7,247 bases of DNA from an uncultured Victivallaceae bacterium (GTDB lineage: Bacteria > Verrucomicrobiota > Lentisphaeria > Victivallales > Victivallaceae): positions 1 to 7,247 of the forward strand of contig CAKUKT010000125.1 in NCBI GenBank assembly GCA_934663655.1, given 5' to 3'. The position numbers and the translations under genes were made by a program. The notes below the pieces were generated by a model. The model was not told where the DNA came from. It saw only the letters and a program-made list of their open reading frames with translations, and made no database searches. Below, piece by piece: positions 1 through 5,692 of this stretch (position 1 is the first letter of the stretch; each line of letters starts with the position of its first letter).

Positions 1-338
1 TCGACAACTGGGGAGTGGAACGGGCCCGGGAGCGTTTTCTGCAGCGGCTGGCCGGCAGCCGTTCGGCGATGGACCGGCTTCCTGTCGTCGAGCGCACCCC
101 CGGCGATCAGCAGGCGGAACTGGCGGCTCTGGCCGAACGCATTGCCCGGGTGCCGACAATCTGTAATCTCTACTCCGCAGCCGTTGTCGGCACGGCTGAC
201 CGGATTTTTCCGGCGGAATCGCAGCTCCGGAGCTGGCGGCAATATCCGGCAACCCGGATTGTGACCTGTGATATGCCTCATTATCCATTGTTTGCACCGC
301 AGTTCCGGTGGGGAGGCGATGGTGTTGGGGGTGATTGA
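1..338 (+). CDS. bioG: Pimeloyl-[ACP] methyl ester esterase BioG, C-terminal part (5' end outside window)
   Basis: The frame is open from the left edge (first full codon at 3) to a TGA at 336-338, giving 111 residues, roughly the C-terminal half of a BioG-type (DUF452) alpha/beta hydrolase. The likely role is hydrolysis of pimeloyl-ACP methyl ester to pimeloyl-ACP, ending the BioC-initiated stage of biotin synthesis in the cytoplasm. Visible support: a stretch at visible residues 60-72 ending in DRIFPAE, whose Asp (codon 198-200) fits the acid of the catalytic triad, and a CDMPHYPLF motif whose His (codon 279-281) fits the catalytic His. The nucleophilic Ser would lie upstream and cannot be seen. 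The protein ends only about 15 residues after HYPLF, a short Gly-rich tail. The stop lies inside the start region of bioC, so the two are probably translationally coupled. The internal GTG at 15 is not the start, because homology continues to the window edge. The assignment rests on recalled BioG sequences and on the bioC/bioDA context. Confidence 0.8.
   Translation, partial: DNWGVERARERFLQRLAGSRSAMDRLPVVERTPGDQQAELAALAERIARVPTICNLYSAAVVGTADRIFPAESQLRSWRQYPATRIVTCDMPHYPLFAPQFRWGGDGVGGD
312..316 (+). promoter_or_regulatory. Ribosome-binding site for bioC, inside the bioG 3' end
   Basis: GGAGG lies in the last codons of bioG. It is 2 bases from ATG 319, 5 bases from GTG 322 and 8 bases from TTG 325, so spacing alone favours GTG 322 or TTG 325 over the ATG. 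An overlapping weaker GGTGG at 307-311 sits 7 bases from ATG 319. The exact bioC start is therefore uncertain by one or two codons. Confidence 0.6.
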
Positions 339-1086
339 TAAAGATTTGCTGAAAGTGCGTTTTGCCCGGGGGGTCGGCACCTATTCGGAAGCGGCTTCGG
401 TTCAGGCGGAAATGGCCGACCGGCTGTTGGCGATGGTTACCGCCGGTGGTCGCCGGGAATTTCCGTCGGTGCTGGAGATCGGCCCCGGGGATGGCACATT
501 GACCGGCCGACTGGAGCGGTGCCTGCGATTTGAGCGACTGACGCTGCTGGAACTGGTACCGGAATGGAAGGTATTTCACTGCCGCCGTCCCCGTGCGGAG
601 TTCATTGTCGGCGATGCCGAGAAGTTCGACTTCACCGGTTGTGAATATGATCTGATCGTAGCCAACGCGGTGTTTCAGTGGTTCACAGATCCCGACTCGG
701 CGCTGGCTCGTCTGGAATGTGCGCTGGCCCCCGGCGGAGTGATCGCCTTTTCGACTTTTGTCCCGGGCAATCTCCGGGAGATTTTCGAACTGACCGGTCG
801 CGGTTTGCCGACGCGTTCGGCGGCCGGTTGCCGGGAGATCGTTGACCGCCACTTCCGGACGCTTGACGTTGAGGAATATGTCCGGACATTGGGTTTCCCC
901 GATCCGCTGGCGGCGCTGCGCCATTTGAAACGCACCGGGGTTACCGGAGTAGCTCCGGCTCCGCGCTGGAACCGGAGAACGCTGGAAACGTTTTGCCGGG
1001 AATATCTCCGGCGTTTCGGTCGGTCGGATGGTTCGGTGACGCTCACCTACCGTCCGTTACTGGTGATCGCCGGAAAAAAGGAATGA
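319..1086 (+). CDS. bioC: Malonyl-[ACP] O-methyltransferase BioC
   Basis: A SAM-dependent methyltransferase that methylates the free carboxyl of malonyl-ACP so that the fatty-acid cycle can build the pimeloyl chain of biotin. The product is 255 residues, close to E. coli BioC (251). The N-terminal lid region shows the family spacing F15, Y22, Q29 (RFARGVGTY...SVQ). Class I SAM motifs follow: VLEIGPGDG at 51-59, an acidic residue at E78, GDAE at 98-101, and ANAVFQWF at 115-122. The segment PGGVIAFSTFVPGNLREI at 138-155, a DPLAALRHLKRTGVTG stretch, and the C-terminal LTYRPLLVIAGKK are all typical of BioC rather than of generic methyltransferases. The frame is open upstream to an ATG at 268, but that adds a Cys/His-rich extension with no counterpart in the family, so I use ATG 319; GTG 322 is as likely. 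The gene overlaps bioG by about 20 bp. Its stop overlaps the first possible bioDA start in an ATGA. Confidence 0.9.
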   Translation: MVLGVIDKDLLKVRFARGVGTYSEAASVQAEMADRLLAMVTAGGRREFPSVLEIGPGDGTLTGRLERCLRFERLTLLELVPEWKVFHCRRPRAEFIVGDAEKFDFTGCEYDLIVANAVFQWFTDPDSALARLECALAPGGVIAFSTFVPGNLREIFELTGRGLPTRSAAGCREIVDRHFRTLDVEEYVRTLGFPDPLAALRHLKRTGVTGVAPAPRWNRRTLETFCREYLRRFGRSDGSVTLTYRPLLVIAGKKE

Positions 1087-3101
1087 AGTCAATCATGGAA
1101 AAAATCTATTTCGTCAGCGGCATTGATACCGGGGTGGGCAAGAGCTTCGCCACCGGTGCGATGGCGCGTTTCCTCCGGGAACGGGGCGTGGCGGTGACGA
1201 CGCTTAAACTGGTGCAGACCGGAAACGAGGGGTTCTCCGAGGATATCGCATTGCACCGGACGATCATGGGAGTGGAACCGACGGCGGAGGATCGCGAATT
1301 GATCACGGCGCCGCAGATTTTCAAGTTTCCATCCTCTCCTCATCTCGCCGCTGAACTTGAATCAAGAAAGTTCGAACCCTCCGCAGTGGATGCCGCGTTG
1401 GAAACCCTGTTGAAAAAATATTCTCCGGTGCTGGTCGAGGGCGCCGGCGGCCTGGCGGTACCGCTTTCCGGAGAGGAGCTGACGATCGATTTCGCCGCGG
1501 CGCGTTCCTGGCCGCTGATTCTGGTCAGTTCCGGCCGGCTCGGCAGTCTCAACCACACGATTCTCTCGATTGAGGCGGCCGCGGCGCGGAATATGCGCGT
1601 GGCCGGGGTGGTGTACAATTACTGTGATGAAGCGGATCCGGTGATCGACCGGGATACTCCGCGAATGATTATCCGGGCACTGGAGCGTCATGGCTACCCG
1701 CCGGCGCTGGTTCGGCTGGATAAAATCGTCCCCGGAGGGAAGGTGACAAGTGATTTTTCCGCGATTTTCGGCATGGACGGAACTCGGGAATCTTTCAGGA
1801 AGAAAATGGTTATGAGCGATTACAAATTGCATCGTAATTTGGAGCGCGACCGCAAAGTGCTCTGGCATCCCTACGCCTCGGCCACCAATCCGCCGCCGGT
1901 TTTTTTCGCTTCCGGCGCCGCGGGGACGCGAATCCGGATCTCCGAGGGCAAGACACTGATCGACGGAGTTTCGAGCTGGTGGTGTATGTGTCACGGTCAC
2001 AACCATCCCCACATTGTGGAGATGATCCGCCGTCAGGCCGAGAGTCTGACGCAGGTGATGTTCGCCGGGTTCACCCACGAACCGGCGATCCGGCTGGCCG
2101 AACAGGTGAACCGGCGTACGCCGCCGGGGCTGAAAAAACTCTTTTTCGTTGATTCGGGTTCGGTGGCGGTCGAATGCGCGCTCAAACTGGCGATTGAGTA
2201 TCAGCAGGCGGCGGGATTTCCCGAACGGCGGCGTTTCGCCACCGTGCGCGGTGGTTATCACGGCGATACCTTTGCGGCGATGTCGGTCAGCGATCCCGGC
2301 GGGATGCATCGGATGTTTTCGGGGATGACGGCGGAGAATTTCTTCGCGCCCCGTCCGGAATGCCGTTTCGGTGACGAATGGGACCCGGAGGATTTTGCGG
2401 CGATGGAGCGGTTGCTGGACGAACACGCCCGGGAAACCGCCGCAGTGATCATTGAGCCGATCTTTCAGGGGGCCAACGGGATGCGCTTCTATCATCCGCA
2501 ATATCTCCGGGAACTGCGCCGCGCCTGTACCGAACGGGGTATTCTGCTGATTCTTGACGAGGTCGCAACCGGATTCGGGCGGCTGGGCCGTTTCTTTGCT
2601 GCCGAATATGCGGAAGTGGTCGCCGATATTGTCTGTATCGGCAAAGGGCTGACCGGCGGTGCGCTGCCGCTGGCGGCGGTGATCTCTTCCGAGGCGGTGG
2701 CGGAACGGGTTTCCGACGGCGACCCCGGAATATTGATGCACGGTCCGACCTTTATGGCCAATCCGCTGGCGTGCGCCGCCGGATGTGCATCGCTGGAACT
2801 TTTCGACGAATACGACTGGCGGCTTCGGGTGCGGGAGATTGAAAGCGCACTCCGGAGCGGTCTCGGCGCGCTGCGCACCGAGGATAATGTCGCGGATGTG
2901 CGGGTGCTCGGGGCGGTCGGAGTGCTCGAACTGCGCCGGATGCCGACTCCGGAACGTGTGCATGCGGCAGCGCTGGAGTCGGGGGTATGGCTGCGGCCGT
3001 TCGGTTCCTGGCTTTACACAATGCCGCCGTTCATCACGCCGCCGGAGGAGATCGGCCGGATCATCGACGCGATGGCGGCGTTGGCCAGAGTTGACAAGTG
3101 A
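1083..3101 (+). CDS. bioDA: Bifunctional dethiobiotin synthetase / DAPA aminotransferase (BioD-BioA fusion)
   Basis: One 672-residue frame carries two complete biotin enzymes. BioD (about 1-225) closes the ureido ring of 7,8-diaminopelargonate using CO2 and ATP: P-loop GIDTGVGKS at 13-21, K42 in TLKLVQTG, acidic ED at 53-54, SPHLAAE at 85-91, VEGAGG at 118-123, LGSLNHT at 153-159, base-recognition N179. BioA (about 242-672) is the preceding PLP transaminase. Numbered from the internal Met at 1806, it shows LWHPY at 19-23, SSWW at 56-59, DSGSVAVE, GYHGDT, EPIFQGANGM, DEVATGFGR (D251), IGKGLTGG with PLP lysine K280, HGPTFMANPLACAA and GVWLRPFG. Its offset from E. coli BioA is a constant six residues (K274, D245), so the domain is complete. 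In order of reaction A acts before D, while in the protein D precedes A, as in plant BIO3-BIO1. The BioD sequence resembles the variant I recall from Bacteroidota more than that of E. coli. Start: ATG 1083 overlaps the bioC stop (ATGA); ATG 1095 (AAGGA at 1078-1082, 12-base spacer) gives the more usual MEKIYFVSG beginning and is a real alternative. Confidence 0.93.
   Translation: MKSIMEKIYFVSGIDTGVGKSFATGAMARFLRERGVAVTTLKLVQTGNEGFSEDIALHRTIMGVEPTAEDRELITAPQIFKFPSSPHLAAELESRKFEPSAVDAALETLLKKYSPVLVEGAGGLAVPLSGEELTIDFAAARSWPLILVSSGRLGSLNHTILSIEAAAARNMRVAGVVYNYCDEADPVIDRDTPRMIIRALERHGYPPALVRLDKIVPGGKVTSDFSAIFGMDGTRESFRKKMVMSDYKLHRNLERDRKVLWHPYASATNPPPVFFASGAAGTRIRISEGKTLIDGVSSWWCMCHGHNHPHIVEMIRRQAESLTQVMFAGFTHEPAIRLAEQVNRRTPPGLKKLFFVDSGSVAVECALKLAIEYQQAAGFPERRRFATVRGGYHGDTFAAMSVSDPGGMHRMFSGMTAENFFAPRPECRFGDEWDPEDFAAMERLLDEHARETAAVIIEPIFQGANGMRFYHPQYLRELRRACTERGILLILDEVATGFGRLGRFFAAEYAEVVADIVCIGKGLTGGALPLAAVISSEAVAERVSDGDPGILMHGPTFMANPLACAAGCASLELFDEYDWRLRVREIESALRSGLGALRTEDNVADVRVLGAVGVLELRRMPTPERVHAAALESGVWLRPFGSWLYTMPPFITPPEEIGRIIDAMAALARVDK
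1797..1808 (+). promoter_or_regulatory. Internal in-frame ribosome-binding site and ATG at the BioD/BioA junction
   Basis: AGGAAG at 1797-1802 lies just before an in-frame ATG at 1806 (5-base spacer from AGGA); a second in-frame ATG is at 1812. This ATG falls where a free-standing BioA would begin, 19 residues before its conserved LWHPY motif. It could allow some separate BioA to be made, or be a relic of a once separate bioA gene. There is no stop codon between the domains. Confidence 0.45.
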
Positions 3102-3145
3102 CGAAAAAAAATACATTCCGGTGTCCGGATTCGGGCCGGCCGGGG

Positions 3146-3150
3146 GGAGG
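3146..3150 (+). promoter_or_regulatory. Ribosome-binding site deciding the start at 3155
   Basis: GGAGG, within a run of six G followed by AGG, lies 4 bases before ATG 3155. It is the only strong Shine-Dalgarno match near the 5' end of this gene, and favours ATG 3155 over GTG 3098, which overlaps the bioDA stop but would add 19 low-complexity residues. Confidence 0.65.
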
Positions 3151-3154
3151 GAAG

Positions 3155-4213
3155 ATGTCAGAAAGAGTGTTGCGCGAACTTGATCCGGAAATTCTGTCCA
3201 TTGCTTCCGGAGCCGGAACCGTGATGGTCTCCAACCGTTTTCAGGGGCGGATATTCGCCGCCGTCGCTGGCAGGCTGCTGCACCGCTTCGATGCCGAACT
3301 TGCGGCAGCTCCCGATCCGGAGAATTTCAACAACCTCGGCGGCAACTCGTTGTGGCCGGCACCGGAAGGCGGGAATTTCGCCTTCAACTACCCTCCTGCC
3401 GGGGAGTGGCGGGTGCTGCCGGCCATCAATTGTGTGCCGACCGGTACGCTGCTTGAGGAGCCGGGGCGGATTGTCGTGTCCAAGGAAATTGAATTGGAGA
3501 ACCGGCGGGGAAAACATTTCCGGGTGCTGTTCCGGCGGGAGGTTTCCGCCATCGCTTCGGACGACGTCGGCTGGACGTTGCCGCCCGAACTCTCCTGGTG
3601 CGGTTATCATTCGATTGATGAATTGATTCCGGAACCAGGTATTCCGCTTGATGCGGCGGTGCTGGCGGCCTGGTCGCTCGAACAGTTTCCGGGGGCGGAA
3701 AATATCATCGCCTTCGGGCGTTGCGCCGGTTCGGCGGCGGGTTGCATCAACGATGATTTCTACGGGGATCCGTCCACACGGATCAGCTGTTCAGGTCGGG
3801 TATTTCGCTTCGAACTCGGCGGAGAAAAACGTCTGCAGATCGGCGTCTCCGCCGCCTGCGCTCCGGAATTTATCGGTTCGCTGGACCGCGGGCGCGGCGT
3901 GCTCAGCATGCGGTTCACTCCTTCGCGCACCGACGGGCGATACATCAATATTGCGGATAATGACCAGCCGCGTGGTGTCTATTCGGCCGCGGATATGTTC
4001 AGCATCTTCAACGGTGCGTCCGAAACCGATTTCCATGAACTTGAAACGATCGCGCCGATGGGGGTGGCGGCGGACGGTACGCTCGGAGCGTCCCGGCTGG
4101 AGTCGACGACCCGGTTTTATATCGGCGACGGGGCGGTGCTGGAGGAGTTCCTGCGTTCGGCCGCCGGCGTCGATCTGCGGCAGAGCGCGAAGCAGGAGAG
4201 TCCCGGCAGCTGA
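3155..4213 (+). CDS. DUF6786-like protein, predicted galactose-mutarotase fold, function unknown
   Basis: A 352-residue protein without a signal peptide or membrane segment, so probably cytoplasmic. I recognise the general pattern of the DUF6786 family: FQGRIFA at 29-35, NNLGGNSLWPAPEGG at 59-73, a KEIELENRRGKHF segment, then a C-terminal region with RYINIADND, FSIFNG, FHELETIAPMG and a closing VLEEFLRSAAGVDL. These correspond to the GGEDRFWLGPEGGQ, FYELE and LGV-type ends I recall from Bacteroidota members. The all-beta layout and the ELE/APMG motif resemble aldose 1-epimerase-fold proteins that bind carbohydrate, but I can identify no catalytic residues with confidence and name no reaction. 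Several Bacteroidota members, as I recall, carry lipoprotein signals; this one does not. It lies 53 bp after bioDA on the same strand with its own strong ribosome-binding site, so it may be co-transcribed, but nothing ties it to biotin. Its last 97 bp overlap the convergent methyltransferase gene. Confidence 0.75.
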   Translation: MSERVLRELDPEILSIASGAGTVMVSNRFQGRIFAAVAGRLLHRFDAELAAAPDPENFNNLGGNSLWPAPEGGNFAFNYPPAGEWRVLPAINCVPTGTLLEEPGRIVVSKEIELENRRGKHFRVLFRREVSAIASDDVGWTLPPELSWCGYHSIDELIPEPGIPLDAAVLAAWSLEQFPGAENIIAFGRCAGSAAGCINDDFYGDPSTRISCSGRVFRFELGGEKRLQIGVSAACAPEFIGSLDRGRGVLSMRFTPSRTDGRYINIADNDQPRGVYSAADMFSIFNGASETDFHELETIAPMGVAADGTLGASRLESTTRFYIGDGAVLEEFLRSAAGVDLRQSAKQESPGS

Positions 4214-4935
4214 ATGCCGATCCGCCGTGCCGCCGCGCCGAACCACAGATCGCAGCGCAACCATGCGGCGAAAAAACGGTTGAAGATGCCGTAACGTTCC
4301 GGTGGCGGCAGCAGCGCGGCCCCGCGCCGGGAAGAGCGGACGAATTTGCCGACGGTTTTCTCCAGCCATCTGACCGGCAACAGCGAAAAGAAGAAATAGC
4401 CGTCGGCGATCACTTCAAACCCGTTGCGGTTCAGTAGCGCGGCCAGCGGTTTCCTCCGGTAACGCCGGAAGTGTCCGAGTACCCGGTCATGTTCGGTGTA
4501 AAGGCCGGGAAACGCCGGAACCGTCACCAGCACCGGGGCGCCGGGAGCGGTTCTTTGAAAAAGTTCGGTGAGAAAATCATCCTCGTTTTCGATATGTTCG
4601 AGCAGATCGAGCATGATGACCAGATCGGCGGGCGGGGCGTCGGGAAGGGATTCCAGCGACGGCGCGAAGTCGGCGGTGACGGTTTCCGGAAAGGCGCGGC
4701 GCAGCGCGGCGGCGTGTTCCTCCGTCATGGCTGGATCGATGCCGAGATATTGGCCGCGGAAGCCGGTTCGACAGAGTTCCCGGCCGATGAAGGCGTCGCC
4801 GCAGCCGGGATCGAGCAGCCGGGTGGCGTTGGGGAGTTCCGGTGCGAGCATCGCAAGCACAAAGGCGAGTTTCGCCTGTTCCCAGAAGTGGCGGGCGGCG
4901 GCGGGGCGGTCGAAATCGTATTCGCGAATGTCCAT
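4117..4935 (-). CDS. Class I SAM-dependent methyltransferase, glycosyltransferase-linked type
   Basis: A 272-residue predicted methyltransferase. Motif I is LLDPGCGDA at 40-48 (Pro where many relatives have Val or Ile), the acidic ribose-binding position is D68 in YLGIDP, and the motif after strand 4 is MLDLLEHIENEDDFL at 108-122. VTVPAFPGLYTEHDRVLGHFRRY at 137-159 (shown here as one stretch by position; key residues H149, D150, H155, R157-R158, Y159) is characteristic of methyltransferases next to family 2 glycosyltransferases. A hydrophobic patch, YFFFSLLP at 180-187, may be a membrane contact but is too short for a clear transmembrane helix. The substrate is unknown; a sugar or lipid-linked glycan is plausible from the neighbour. 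The start at 4935 matches the family N-terminus; an AGG at 4948-4946 (10-base spacer) is the better ribosome-binding candidate, since the AGGAA at 4940-4936 abuts the ATG. The frame is open further upstream, but only through the glycosyltransferase gene. It is last in the minus-strand operon, 35 bp after the glycosyltransferase. About 18 C-terminal residues after FALCRR (249-254) look unconserved and are read from DNA that encodes the opposite gene. Confidence 0.85.
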   Translation of the reverse strand: MDIREYDFDRPAAARHFWEQAKLAFVLAMLAPELPNATRLLDPGCGDAFIGRELCRTGFRGQYLGIDPAMTEEHAAALRRAFPETVTADFAPSLESLPDAPPADLVIMLDLLEHIENEDDFLTELFQRTAPGAPVLVTVPAFPGLYTEHDRVLGHFRRYRRKPLAALLNRNGFEVIADGYFFFSLLPVRWLEKTVGKFVRSSRRGAALLPPPERYGIFNRFFAAWLRCDLWFGAAARRIGIQLPGLSCFALCRRSTPAAERRNSSSTAPSPI

Positions 4936-4970
4936 TTCCTGCTGACCTGAAAACAAAACCGGCAGTGCTT

Positions 4971-5684
4971 TTACAACTTCAGCACCCGGATGAGATCGAA
5001 GAAGCAATCCGTCAGCCGCAGCGTCGATCCGGGAACATCCCGCCAGCGTTGCAGCGGCAGTTCGATCACATGTCGGCGCACGCTTCTGCGCCCGTGGAGC
5101 CGACACAGCCGCAGCAGTATCTCCACATCGAAGAACCAGCGGCTTGCGAAGGGTTCCGCGAACACTTCGCCGACCATCTCCCGGTCGAACACCTTGGCGC
5201 CGCACTGGGTATCGTAAACCGCAAGGCGCAGCTTCCAGCTTACCAGCGTGGCGAAGATCCGGCCGAGCAGGTGCCGGGTCGGACGACGGCGAATATCGTT
5301 GCCGAGATGGCGGAAACGACTGCCCATGACGATCCAGCATCCGGGGGTGAGATGTCGGCGGAAGTTCTCCAGTTCATCAAGTCCGGTGGCCAGGTCGGCG
5401 TCCCAGAAGCCGATCCATCGGGAGCGGTTGTGCTGCAATTCCGCGAGCATTCCCCGGCGCACCGCCTCGGCCTTGCCGTAATTGCGGTCAAGTTTGAGAA
5501 CTTCGATTCGGGGATGAGCGGCGGCGCTCTGGAGGATTTCCCAGGTCGCATCGGTGCTGCCGTCGTCGACGAAGAGCAGGCGCAGCCGGGGATCGGCTTC
5601 GAGGCCAGACCGCCATTCGTCGAGCTTCAGTCGTGCCGCTTCGTTGCGGCACGGTACCACCAGCGTTATTTCCCGGTTTTCCAT
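4971..5684 (-). CDS. Family 2 glycosyltransferase, polyprenyl/dolichyl-phosphate sugar transferase type
   Basis: A 237-residue GT-A fold transferase, likely moving a sugar from a nucleotide sugar to a polyprenyl phosphate at the inner face of the membrane. Visible motifs: VVPCRNEA at 9-16, VDDGSTD at 39-45 (nucleotide binding), DADLAT at 95-100 (metal-binding DxD), GSRF at 121-124, DTQCGAKVF at 158-166, RWFFDVEILLR at 182-192 (acceptor-side D186/E188), and a W214-RDVPGS closing motif. The CGAKVF and FDVEILLR pattern resembles dolichyl-phosphate glucosyltransferase (Alg5) relatives more than the mannosyltransferase DPM1. There is no hydrophobic C-terminal extension, so this is the soluble or peripherally attached form, and the sugar cannot be told from sequence. 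The ATG at 5684 is 8 bp after the stop of the sigma-54 activator and has no good Shine-Dalgarno, which suggests translation coupled to that gene. The methyltransferase follows 35 bp downstream. Confidence 0.88.
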   Translation of the reverse strand: MENREITLVVPCRNEAARLKLDEWRSGLEADPRLRLLFVDDGSTDATWEILQSAAAHPRIEVLKLDRNYGKAEAVRRGMLAELQHNRSRWIGFWDADLATGLDELENFRRHLTPGCWIVMGSRFRHLGNDIRRRPTRHLLGRIFATLVSWKLRLAVYDTQCGAKVFDREMVGEVFAEPFASRWFFDVEILLRLCRLHGRRSVRRHVIELPLQRWRDVPGSTLRLTDCFFDLIRVLKL

Positions 5685-5692
5685 GGTCGTGT

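Noticed and set aside
268..318. ATG 268 as the bioC start
   Set aside because: It would add 17 residues unlike any BioC N-terminus, lies deep in bioG, and lacks a ribosome-binding site.
1362..3116. 584-codon open frame on the minus strand opposite bioDA
   Set aside because: It lies antisense to strongly conserved BioD and BioA coding sequence. Its translation is rich in Arg, His, Pro and Gly with no domain pattern, as expected for a shadow frame in GC-rich DNA.
3113..3134. Possible hairpin (CCGG-TGT-CCGG) between bioDA and the next gene
   Set aside because: The stem is only 4 bp with imperfect flanks and no T-run follows, so it is not a credible terminator or riboswitch.
4936..5340. Upstream extension of the methyltransferase frame to 5340
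   Set aside because: The extra 135 residues are read out of frame through the glycosyltransferase gene. Methyltransferase similarity begins at the Met at 4935.
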